NCBI GenBank assembly: GCA_015680685.1
Contig: MNCI01002657.1
Location: 225,858-289,857 of the forward strand
DNA: 64,000 bases
Origin: Gnetum montanum
Lineage: Eukaryota > Streptophyta > Gnetopsida > Gnetales > Gnetaceae
Direction of reading: 5' to 3'
In this document: piece by piece, positions 11,648-20,900 of the stretch
Numbering within the stretch: position 1 is the first letter of the stretch
How the letters are laid out: each line of letters starts with the position of its first letter
Translations under genes and position numbers: made by a program
The notes under the pieces: model-generated
What the model was told of the DNA's origin: nothing
The model's input: the letters and a program-made list of their open reading frames with translations, nothing else
Database searches by the model: none

Positions 11648-12583
11648 ATGGCATTTGGCAAAACGTAGCGATGTTCGTTGAACAATACTTCGTGCAATCT
11701 AGGTACCTCCACAAGCTTGTGGATGTCCATTTTGCGTTTCTAAGATGCCTAAAGCATGGCACTCGGATTAACCTGTCCAAGTTTTTTCTAGATTCGCTAC
11801 AATGACAACGGCCAGGATGGCATCCAAGGGTGATTTTGGTGCCCTGGCGGTCAGGGTGGATGAATTTTCCTAGGTTGCAGCTAGAACCTTGAATGGTTTA
11901 CCAGAGGCAAAGCAGGTGGGTCGTGCATGAGCCTCAAACGCAAAGCCCCAAGCGCAGACGACAAAGGGTTCACAGAAGGCGGGGAGAAGTGGGGCTTCCT
12001 CGAAGCTGGGGAGTGACAAGCAACCACAGTCATTGCAAGACGCGGAGCTAGAACAACAACTGGATCCTCCAAAGATTGGTGAGGCATGCCAGATTGTGGC
12101 AAAACATGCAAGGCAAAAAGAGAGGGTGACGTGGCTATCTCGATGGCAAGGAATGCAAGAGGTGGTGCAAAGCGTGGCAGATAGTTAAAGGGTTCAACAA
12201 GAGGTCTGGGGGCCGCCAGTTGTGTTGCCACATGCAACAAAGGAGGTGGAGGTGTCCCAGAGTTCAAATGCTGAGAAAGTGTCAAAGGGACGATGTTCAA
12301 GCAATGGAGTGGGGTGATGCATGGGTGCCAAATGGGATGGGCTGGATTCAAGGGCTGGGTGATGATTCTAGGGATTCATTGGTAATAATGATTGGGTAGT
12401 GCAGGGTCTAGAGGGTTGCCGAGAAGATGCAGCTAGGTTTTGGGGACGTTCGGGGAAGGTTGGGTTGTGGGAGGTAATCTTGTTGGCTTGATATGAATGG
12501 GGCCAAATGGTTTGGCTTGGACTATACACCCTTGTACATAAATTTTTTGGATTAATTTATCTTGAATTTTTCTCCAAAAAAAA
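11648..12583 (+). other. LINE copy 2 3' region and poly-A
   Basis: GC-richer 0.9-kb tail with no convincing protein; the frames on the minus strand (for example 11881-12351) are low-complexity Pro/Leu-rich shadows. It ends TTGAATTTTTCTCC followed by an A-run from 12576, the expected LINE 3' terminus. Confidence 0.65.
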
Positions 12584-12596
12584 AAAGATAGATTGC
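12584..12596. repeat. target-site duplication, right copy (LINE copy 2)
   Basis: AAAGATAGATTGC, identical to 8586-8598; the first three bases overlap the poly-A run. Confidence 0.85.
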
Positions 12597-13340
12597 CTAC
12601 CTCTTCCTTTTCCAAATTTTCCTCTACCTCTTGAATTTCTTGCAAAATGTACTTAATCATTTTGAATTTGATTGTCGTGCCTCTTAAGATCTTCTAATGT
12701 TTTTACTTGATATACAAGTTCATTAATAGTAACATGATCTAAATCTTTATTTTGCAATATTCATCATTGCATGTTTGAAGTTTCCATCATTATACAATTC
12801 TTGAATCACCTTATCTATTTTTTTTCTTTTACCATAATTGCATCCATATTCATCTAAATTTCATATGCTTGCATACATTTTAACAAAGAATTTATCAATA
12901 TCCTCACCTTTGTTTAGAGACCAATCTTCAAACTCTTATATATACATTAGTCGCTTGATTTGGATATTTATGATGGAAGCTCCTTTGTATTCTTGTAGAA
13001 CATCCCAAGTCTCCTTAGCATTTAGCTTATCAATGATTCTTGGGCCAATGGAATAAAAAAACTCAAGTACAAATTATCATCCTTGCCATTGCATCTTTCC
13101 TTCCATCTTCTTGAAGCTTTCTCCTTTGCTGCTTATTTAGAATAACTTGATTTGGAAATTGTTGATATTCTTGCTTGACAACATCGCAGCATTCATTGAT
13201 TTGGAGCAATGTCTTCCTAAGCTTTTTTCCAATATATAAAGTATTGGCTTCCATTGAAGATAATAGTGCATTTTGGAATATCTTTGCTCATTTTGACTAG
13301 CTTTTGAGACAACTATGACTTGAAAGGCGTGGATCAAGTA
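12597..13340 (-). pseudogene. copia Gag remnant
   Basis: Minus-strand translation shows the Gag order of Ty1/copia elements: NKQQRRKLQEDGRKDAMAR near 13120-13065 (the 'Q...L.E.R.KDAKAL' region), a segment ending near 13030, TWDVLQEYKGASI near 13000 ('.AW.ILQ.EY.G'), then EDWSLNKGEDIDKFFVKMYA near 12930. It continues into the knuckle at 8430 once the LINE is skipped. Frameshifts and stops are present. The family role would be packaging element RNA in cytoplasmic particles. Confidence 0.7.
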
Positions 13341-14400
13341 AGTTCTAGTATTAAATAAGGATTTTATGTGAAAAAGCGTGGATTTGGGTGAGAATTAAGA
13401 GATCAATGTGAGATGAGTGTGAAATGTGAGGGTTTTGATGAGAGACAATATGAATTGTGAAGCTATAAGGTCAAATGTGAAGCTTTGAGAGACTTTAAGG
13501 ATAGATTAGGGCATTAGCAGTCTTTTACATCAATTTTCCCAATGTTAGAACCCTAGGAGCTCCAATAAAACCATAGAAGCACACAATGAAGCTTTTGAAT
13601 TTTTCACGATTTACTAATATTGTTGAGAATCGTTGGAGACAATGAAGATCAATACCATATCACTAGAGATCATTGGATCACTATTAAAAATCAATTGTCT
13701 CAAGAAAAAAATTCAACATATCATTGGTCATTTACAAATCGATAAAGTTATTTTGCTTATTGATTAGCATTGATTGGAGTTGCTCCTAGTAACAAATACA
13801 ACCTTGAATTTTTCTTTGATCTGATCTCATGAAATTTGAGGCCAGTTTACGTGAAATATGATCCAAATTTGTAGCAAATGTTCAGAAGAAGCAAAATCTA
13901 TACAGCTTCTTGAAAAGGAAGGTAATTCAAAGTATATCTATGAAATATGATACTAAGCAACTTAAAATCAAATAAAGATGTAAAAATGCAACTTTAAAAC
14001 TTGAAATTCTTGATAGATCTTGAGTAAACAATCAATGTATGGCTTGAATCTGATGTAAATGAAACAATCTAATGGAGCTTTGAATATAATATGATCAAAA
14101 GCTAATGCATGTATGATCTTTAATTGTGAGAAAACTTAGGTGAAAATGATAAAATGAGATATTGTGACTGAGAATGTGAGAGATCTTGTCAGACATGTGA
14201 TGACTTGTGAGATAATTAAGGGAGAGATTGAGACAAATCTGAAAATCCTTATACTCGTTATCTTCAAACCCTTGCTTAATGAGAAATGAATAATACAAAT
14301 GAAAAATGAGTGTGCCTCTTTATGAGGTATGAGCGGGCACCTCTATTTATAGCATTAGTTGGCCCAAATTTGTCATTTTAGGCATGTTTTATTATCATTA
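13341..14400 (-). other. probable copia 5' LTR and leader
   Basis: Upstream of the copia gag on the minus strand lies CTATAAATAG (14343-14352), a good TATA box followed by a run rich in GAGG/CATAAAGAGGCAC, as expected at an LTR transcription start. A weak tRNA-Met-like binding site may sit near 13550-13580 (ATTGGAGCTCCTAGGG on the minus strand). LTR ends were not defined and no second LTR was found, because the 3' half of the element is missing. Confidence 0.4.
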
Positions 14401-14561
14401 TACATCATATCCGAAATTTTCTATTTATGGAAACTGTTACAATAATAGGCCTACCTATGTGCTTACAAAATAAAAGACAAAAAGTAAAAACATAAAATGA
14501 AAATACATGAACATAGAAAGAATTAAGGTTCCCATCCACACTATTCTTGACAAGAATTAAC

Positions 14562-14691
14562 AATGAGGTGTGAGCCTTATGGTAAGGCTCTTGATTTGGA
14601 AGCTCCAAGTTATGGTTTTGATTCTAGTGGGCAATGCTAAGTTATAAAGTTTTAATGGGACTATATATCTTGGAGTATACCTATATTTCAT
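14562..14691 (+). mobile_element. tRNA-derived SINE, copy 1
   Basis: The stretch has a tRNA-like head: box A-like TGAGCCTTATGG (14571-14582), an anticodon-stem-like TTGATTTGGAAGCTCCAAGT (14591-14610) and box B-like GGTTTTGATTC (14614-14624; canonical GGTTCGATTC with a decayed CpG). It continues into a body shared with the reversed copies at 17545-17711 (GCAATGCTAAGTTATAAAG, then GAGTATACCTATAT). Such elements are transcribed by RNA polymerase III and spread using LINE proteins. It is not a functional tRNA because no acceptor stem or mature 3' end follows. Confidence 0.65.
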
Positions 14692-15524
14692 TACCAGATA
14701 TTGCCAAAGATACATATGGAATCTAACCAGAAATGTGCTACAATTAGATCTTCTAGATTGTCATGGCAATGTCTAAGTTATTTCAGGTACATCAAGAAAG
14801 AAACTTATGTCTAATAGACAATTCTGTTCGAAAAATATTGCTCTGTATTGGTTTTTCATAACATCAAGAACTAGCTTGACTTGGAAAAAGTTAAAGATTG
14901 TACTTGCATTATATTAAGGTGCATTCTTACTTAATCTAAAATTCTTTATCATAATAACATAAACAGTCAAGGTGATATCTGTGAGTTCTTGGAATTTTCT
15001 TGATACATAAATTAATAAAAATGAATTCCAATGAACACTCATTTACAAAAGTATATTGTACAATTTCACCGGTTAAAATGGAAAAGGCCTTGGATACACC
15101 AAACTACCACGATATAAATTATTAAGATTAGTAAAACAGTCAAAATACATGTAACTGGGAAAATAGCATCCCTCGAAATTTAAAATTATATGTAATTTCG
15201 TAACAAAATATTGTCTTTACCTGTTCCAAAAAACACGAATACAAGATCTAACATTATTGGGTTCTAAAACTTCAGTAATGACTCACATAATCAAACTCCT
15301 CGAAAGTTCCAGAAACTTAAATTGGAGAAAAGAAAAAATTTTGCAACAGTAACATTTACAGCTGTTTGTTTACAATGACGTGACAAGGAGTTAAATTGCA
15401 AAGATTTTGCAAAATCATGTGTGTTATTTTGAAAATGCTTTCAAATTTCATTGTACAAGTACACAGTATTCAAAAATTTCAGATAGGTTGCGCAAGCAAG
15501 GTAATAAACCAGATATGGAAGTAC
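14692..15524. other. AT-rich stretch, possible intron sequence of the transporter gene
   Basis: No coding similarity was seen. If the exon at 15525-15791 is spliced to a distant downstream exon, this is the beginning of its first intron on the minus strand, starting GTAC at 15524. Confidence 0.35.
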
Positions 15525-15791
15525 CTTCTTGTGACCCTTGAGAGATGTATGCACATCCATAGCCTCAGCAAACAGGGAATCAACTCTCTTAGCCTTCTTA
15601 GAGAATCTATGCCTGATGTTTCCTGAGCTGTCCCATTCTTCTTCATCTTTGTCAATAAATCTTGGAGACTCCAACTCTTTGGATGCAGTTTCACTGCCAT
15701 CAACCCACCTAGCTTCAGATACACTCAGCAGAGGAGAAGAAGCATCCTTAGCACCCTCTCTCTGTTTCTCAATATCAATATCCATATCCAT
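15525..15791 (-). CDS. first coding exon of a KUP/HAK/KT potassium transporter (KUP12-like), partial
   Basis: Encodes 89 residues starting MDMDIDIEK. Residues 28-89 contain ARWVDGSE, then ESPRF, SSGNIRHRF, KKAKRVDSL, EAMDV and a final GHKK. This spacing matches the cytosolic N-terminal tail of KUP12-type potassium transporters, where RWVDGSE is followed by a GN(I/L)RRR-KK-KR-DSL-EAME-GH sequence just before the first membrane helix. The exon ends in AAG with GTAC next, a good splice donor leaving phase 0. The full protein (about 800 residues, 12 or so membrane helices) would carry K+ across plasma or organelle membranes. No exon for the helices was recognised in 1-15524, so either the intron is very long or this is a gene fragment. 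The ATG chosen is the first of two close in-frame ATGs (15791, 15785). Confidence 0.7.
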
Positions 15792-16310
15792 AAAACTCAG
15801 CTCCTCGCAGAAAAAATCTAAACCTCACTCTTGGGCTGTTGCGTAAGCTAGATGCAAGGCAAGAACTTACTTTACTGAGTTTTAATAATGATGATTGTAC
15901 ATCAAAATCTGACCTATGCGCCAGTAAAGAGCTCTTACACTCAAAACCCGCAATCCAACAGAAAAATGGACCAAGGGGTTTCGGGCCTTCTTTCAAGAGG
16001 GCTGCCCACGTGATCACCTCCATGGTAGTTGACAGAGAATTAAACCAAGTAAGACAATTACTGTCTCTATCTATCTGTCCTAAAATTGCTTTAAATTTCG
16101 TTCTGTGAAAATAGGATTAAGGGCAGAATCGAAGATTGCATAAACATTGAAATTTAATTTACAGTAACCCTGCGACAGAGGCTGCTGCTTCTGCTTGTAG
16201 CCAATCAAACATGTTCCCTCCGACACCCAGCTGAATCACGTGGAACCGAGCAAAACCACACAAAAGATGGGCGTTCCGTCTGTGCCTGTGCCTGTGCCTG
16301 TGCCTGGTAC
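15792..16310 (-). promoter_or_regulatory. upstream region of the transporter exon with two G-boxes
   Basis: Relatively GC-rich compared with its surroundings, as expected for a genic 5' region. Two CACGTG G-boxes lie at 16007-16012 (CCCACGTGAT) and 16237-16242 (TCACGTGGAA), 216 and 446 bases upstream of the start codon; such elements are bound by bZIP and bHLH factors and are frequent in ABA- and light-responsive promoters. A CCAAT sequence lies at 16201-16205 on the plus strand. The exact transcription start is not visible. A short upstream open frame (minus, 16023-15775) overlaps the exon in another frame. Confidence 0.45.
16281..16304. repeat. TGTGCC hexanucleotide repeat, four units
   Basis: Four perfect copies of TGTGCC in the putative promoter region; reads GGCACA on the gene's strand. 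Length-variable microsatellites of this type are common near gene 5' ends. Confidence 0.9.
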
Positions 16311-16559
16311 GGGTGGGATAAATTCAAAGCTGGACCCATCTAATAAGGAAAATCATGAATCGACGCACAACAGTTCGTGGATCGTGGATCATTTCACGTA
16401 ATTCATTTATGTACATTTCATGATCATCTTGTCTTGACTATGTGTACCTGGGTCCCACCCTTACCGACTAGCTAAGGTCCACCACACAACATATGTGAGT
16501 CAGTTTATGATTTGCCATGCAATAATTGTGAAAATTGAAAAATCCACTTTGACATGCTT

Positions 16560-16812
16560 AGAAAGCTTCAACACATTTTTATTATTATTTGTTTATTATT
16601 ATTATTAAAGTCAATAAAAATCTCTAAGAAAATAAAAGTCAATTTTTAAAAATATCACTAAATTACAAATTATTTGTTTATTATTAATAAGTTAATTTTG
16701 AAAGAAAATGATCCCTAAATTACAAATTATTTTATTTATTATTATTATTAAAATCAAATTTAAAAGAAAATAATCACTAAATTACAAATTATTTATTTAT
16801 TATTATTAATCA
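16560..16812. repeat. AT-rich minisatellite, about 59-bp period
   Basis: The phrase 'C(A/C)CTAAATTACAAATTAT' followed by TTATTATTA recurs at 16655, 16713 and 16774, spaced 58-61 bases, with a more degraded unit before it. No protein or RNA gene is seen. Confidence 0.75.
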
Positions 16813-17544
16813 TTCCTTGCTTTCATTTATGTTGGAATTAATGCTTTTTAAATATGTTTGTTGTCAATCATCATGGATTTCAATTCACAGTGAAAATAAA
16901 CCCCAAAATCTCTATCCATTTAACACCCCTTTTTACATTTCTAGGCATTTTTTTCCCATGAATTATAGAAAAAATAAAGTTTGCCATTTTTAAAAATGAG
17001 CAAAATTACATCTACACATCATTTATAGAATACATTATATTTTCTATATCTTCGTATAGAGAGTTGTTTATATATATTTTTATTAGTTTATGAGCAAATA
17101 ATCATAGTCTATAGCAATAATGAGATGCAAATTTGTAAAGATAGCTTTAATTTTATGTTTTTATACCAATGTTAGGTATTATAACTATAACAACAAAAGT
17201 CAATAATATAGATTTATATAAAATGTTTAATAGATTCTGTGATTGTTTTAGTTTGCAGGGAATAAATCTTAACATCACACCATAGGATAAAGGACAAATG
17301 GGCATTATTGCCCATCAAATGCACACCCTAGAATATTAGGATATACTAGTTTGGCCAACTTTCTTATGTATGGCTAAGAAACAAAAATATGGATCTAATA
17401 ATGAAAGCCCTTCAAGATGCCCACCCACACATGCTCATCTAATGTGATATATGCAAACATTTTCGAATGTACCTTCCATATTAAAGCTATCAATGCAAGA
17501 TTACAACTTTTTTAGTTTGGGTGGAGGTGTTGGAACCTCAAAAT
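16813..17544. other. AT-rich non-coding stretch
   Basis: No coding similarity or repeat ends recognised. Confidence 0.4.
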
Positions 17545-17711
17545 AATTGTAATATAGGTATACCCTAAGATATATAGCTCAACATTGCTCACCAAATTGA
17601 ACCTATAACTTGGAGCTTTTATATCAAGAGTCTTTCCACTAAACTAACACCTCATTGTTAATTAAATTACAACTTTATAACTTAGCATTACCCACCAAAA
17701 TCAAACTCATG
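17545..17711 (-). mobile_element. tRNA-derived SINE, copy 2, with a partial tandem unit
   Basis: On the minus strand 17660-17545 reads ACAATGAGGTGTTAG, box A-like TTAGTTTAGTGG (17647-17636), TTGATATAAAAGCTCCAAGT, box B-like GGTTCAATTTG and the body ending GGGTATACCTATAT, matching SINE copy 1 at 14562-14691. Immediately upstream (17711-17662, minus) a second box B/body piece (GAGTTTGATTTTGGTGGG, AATGCTAAGTTATAAAG) precedes it, so this is a dimer with an incomplete first unit. The two SINE loci face each other around the transporter exon. Confidence 0.65.
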
Positions 17712-17812
17712 TAATAATGTTTTGACTAATAAAAATATAGCACAACTAGTGAGATTATTACTTATAAGTTTGAGTTACACTTAAGGTATTAAGGCATTCA
17801 TTCTGTTAGTAT

Positions 17813-17817
17813 CCTGG
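17813..17817. repeat. target-site duplication CCTGG, left copy
   Basis: CCTGG immediately precedes the left LTR and recurs at 24786-24790 immediately after the right LTR. Confidence 0.85.
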
Positions 17818-18621
17818 TGATGAGTGGCGAGGTACCCCTACACTCAACCATACGAATACGAGTGTCCCACACGCGATCCGGTCGAACTCCAAGGACTAAG
17901 TGCTTACGCGCCCTAATGGAACACTTAAGGTTAATCAATCGTTGTCTTCCCAAGCTTACCTGTATTTGTCACAGTTGTATGGTTAAGTAAGCTTGAGGCA
18001 TGTGATTTTTATGTCTTTTCTCTTTTTATCGCCTATGCTAAGAGGGAAGGGTGAAGAGACTAAATGACTAACTTTAATTAACTAAGTTCTAATTGTCCTA
18101 GCATCAGTATCCGTTCCCACTTGCCCTAGACACCCTGAACCAGTGCAACGCTACTGGGATCACCAAACGCTACTTGTTACTGGGTTACCAAGCATTGCAC
18201 ACATGCTCGAAGCAGTCGTACTGAATGCACTTAACTAAGAGAGTTAAGGGTTGAGAAGGATTAATTATCTAAGAAAGCAATTAAGCATTTAATAGTAATT
18301 TAAATCCTATTTAGCTTAGTCCATATGCTGCAAGGTTTATCAGAAAGTTCGTCTTTATTTCCGTACACAAATGTGTGCTCAGGCACAATTTGCTCAAATA
18401 AAGATCTGTTCACTTTGAGACTCCTACTATAGGCACATGGAAATTATTCTATCTCTGGAATGGTAAAACTGCCAGAGTTGAGCTAAGGGTCTAGATCTAG
18501 ATGGGAAAACAAGGGAAAGTCGCCTCTTATTTATAAAACTGGCGACGGGATACGATATCACGTACGTGATATCACAGGGGTTGACGCAATATCGCGGCCC
18601 ATGCGATATCACATCCCATCA
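17818..18621 (-). repeat. 3' LTR of the Gag-protease element
   Basis: In sense orientation starts TGATGGGATG at 18621 and ends ACTCATCA at 17818. U3 is very short: three GATATC-type repeats lie between the LTR start and the TATA box (TTATAAATAAG, 18526-18537). Pairs with 23985-24785. Confidence 0.9.
18554..18573. repeat. perfect 20-bp palindrome in U3
   Basis: GATATCACGTACGTGATATC is its own reverse complement and sits 17 bases upstream (in sense) of the TATA box. The other LTR has the same block with one changed base (24720-24741), and the solo LTR at 29741 carries a version with GCGATATCGCATACGCGATA. Confidence 0.95.
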
Positions 18622-18634
18622 TACCCCCATGACT
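18622..18634 (-). other. polypurine tract of the Gag-protease element
   Basis: AGTCATGGGGGTA on the minus strand directly precedes the 3' LTR. The preceding GAGGACAAGTTTTCATTC matches the same position at 42121-42151 and 63971-64000. It would prime plus-strand DNA synthesis. Confidence 0.8.
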
Positions 18635-20800
18635 GAATGAAAACTTGTCCTCAAGTTCCTTACAAAATATTAGGAAGGTATGGGATTATTGACTTGAATG
18701 ACACTAATGGTGAATGGGGTGACATGTGAATGGATCATCATTACAATACATGGCAAAATTTAGTGTTCATGACAATAAGAGTGAACACTATACACATTTG
18801 ACATCCAGCCTTATTTGGTAGCTGGAAGAGAAGAGAGAAAAGAGAGAGAAAAGAAGAAGTCTGCTGCTGCCAACGCCAAGATTGCACCTTTCGTTGTCCA
18901 TCTATAAACACGCCATCAATCTTGTTCCTCGCATAACTACTTCAGCACTAGTCCATTCCAAGTGTTCCCTCCAGATTCAATCCGTTGTTGTATGATTGTC
19001 ATCTGTACACACAACACAGTTCTTATATTAGCAAGGGTAAATGAATCATAATGTAATTGATACCTTGCTTCGGTATAAGGTCCATTGGCTGAGTTGTGAT
19101 ATGGCTAATGTGGATCTGGAGATATAATGCTGGAGGCTACCCGAGGTGTAGGGGTTAGGAGAAAATTGAAAAAATTGGACTAGGACCCCCATGATTGAGA
19201 GCGAACCTCCGGTAGCGAGAGAATGGAGAAAAAGAAAAGGAATAAGAAAGATGGAGAAAAAGAAACAACGACCACGCCAATAAAATGGATGTCAAAGATG
19301 GAGATGAACAAAATAAATGGTGATTGCAGAAATGTTTAAGGGAAAGACATTAACGGGTGCACCAAATAGGAATGCCAGTGGGTCTTTCCCAAAGCAGGCT
19401 CATGCCCTTAATGCCCTGACAATCCCACATTCAAAGAGTCCGTAGGCTCTAGGAATGTCATTTGGAAGCGAGAGTTAAAGTCTTAACCACAATAATTTAC
19501 CAAAAAGAAAACAATGCATCCACCAAAGTATGGACTAGTGATACAACCAACAATGAGGTGATAAATGGAGAAAGAAGGATGGAAAGAAGAGAATGGAATG
19601 GAGTCTCAAGAACAAGGTGATGTACAGCCCCTTGTGTATTAATGGTTAATGTGACTTAGTAGCTCTCATTCCAAATCCAGCCTAAAACCAACCACATCCA
19701 GTACTTCACATTAATACATTTGACCAATCCATCCTCCCAAAGTAACAAGAATGCCTTCACCAAAGAGTCACCACCATTCCGATGGAATGAACAAGGGGAA
19801 AATAGGAAGCGAGAAGGGCCTTAGTTAGGGGGAACATGTTTATTTTAGTTCTATAACTAGTGCTTGTAGCCCAAATGATTATTTTGTCTAAGGGGTGTGC
19901 TTTGAATTCTCACTATTTTTCTGGTTTTTTTTTTTGTTGCTTGAGTACCACACCATGCAAAGACTTATTATTTTTATTTGCTCAGCTTCCTGATAATGTG
20001 GAAACATCGGAATGGTAAGAAAACTCAAGAAGAAAACATCCAAGCACCCAAGAGAATGGCTAGCACAAGTGCATCAAATCCCCTTGAAGTCACATCCTTT
20101 TCAATCCTTGAGTCCTTCCTTAGTTTGAGAAATACCCAGTCACCAATTCATTGATAGTTCTTATTATTGAGAAAGGTGACCGTACAGTTCCAAGCCAAGA
20201 GAGACCATAGAAACTTATGGATATATGGATGAAGTGGACTCATTACCTGTTATAGCAAAAAGAACCATACCTTAGTATCAACATCATCACTTAAAGGTAA
20301 AAACCAAACATTAGCAATCAATGGAATATAGTTCATACCACCATCAGGAGCACTTATTAGGTGACGAATCAAACAAAATAAACAAACACACAAATAAACG
20401 AAAGGGTATGAATGATATTGTAAAACAAAAATGTGTAAAACAAAAACTTAAAAAGAAATTGAGGGCCTTGAGTGATTAGCATAGGTGACCATCTCCCCCA
20501 TGACTAAGTTGAAATGGAGAGATCCGAAATAATGAGCGCTTGTTTAAATTTTCTAGAAGTGTCCAACTTCTCCCAATTGATGTTTTCAAGTTAAGGGTTG
20601 GAAGTTGGCGACGCTCTTGCTCTAGTGTATCTATGCTTTCGATGTGGTCGCAAGTTGGTCCCCCAGTTAGTTCCATGCATATTGGTGAATTGCTCTCTTA
20701 ATTAGCTATCAACCACTGGGTGTTTTCTTGTTGTGTGGTTGCTACATACAAGCACCTTTATATATTAATATCTGGTGCATACTAGTTGCATCCAGGCAAT
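18635..20800. other. non-coding internal region where pol would be expected
   Basis: About 2.2 kb between the protease end and the polypurine tract with no RT, RNase H or integrase motif on either strand. A second polypurine-like CTTAGTCATGGGGGAG (minus, near 20510-20495) suggests that part of this stretch (18.6-20.5 kb) arose by an insertion or by recombination between elements. Confidence 0.55.
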
Positions 20801-20900
20801 GCTGAACATTTCTGTACGCCATCACCCTCTGTATCACTATATGTGATGCATGGAAATTTCTTCTTCTCGATCTTCCCACAAGTGTTTTCCTTAGATATTT

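Larger units (their letters stand above)
8599..12583 (+). mobile_element. L1-like LINE, copy 2, with both boundaries and poly-A
   Basis: A 3.99-kb non-LTR element inserted into the copia gag region. Boundaries are set by the 13-bp duplication at 8586-8598/12584-12596 and by the A-run at 12576-12586 (some A residues are shared with the duplication). It carries ORF2 from just upstream of RT through zf-RVT and a C-terminal block, then about 0.9 kb of 3' sequence without a clear gene. No endonuclease domain was recognised in the first 600 bases, so it is probably 5'-truncated, as is common after target-primed reverse transcription. Base composition is visibly more GC-rich than its copia host. Confidence 0.85.
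6640..14400 (-). mobile_element. Ty1/copia retrotransposon, truncated and nested by younger insertions
   Basis: Read from right to left: TATA-bearing LTR/leader (about 14400-13560), gag (13340-12597 and 8585-8380), zinc knuckle (near 8430), protease (near 8200), pre-integrase (near 6930) and the start of the integrase core (to about 6640), where it is cut. The coding order is the Ty1/copia order. A LINE (8599-12583) and a solo gypsy LTR (7188-8034) interrupt it; removing them in thought leaves reading-frame neighbours that fit together on both sides. RT and RNase H are absent. The 5' LTR end and primer-binding site were not firmly located. Confidence 0.7.

Noticed and set aside
11881-12351. 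156-codon minus-strand frame, Pro/Leu-rich
   Set aside because: Lies in the 3' part of LINE copy 2 on the opposite strand and is low complexity.
14571-14640. tRNA-like sequence with box A and box B
   Set aside because: No acceptor-stem pairing and no mature 3' end; the same sequence with its body recurs at 17545-17711, so it is a SINE head and not a tRNA gene.
15775-16108. Short frames on both strands upstream of the transporter exon
   Set aside because: They overlap the presumed promoter/5' UTR and show no similarity; at most the minus-strand one could be an upstream ORF.
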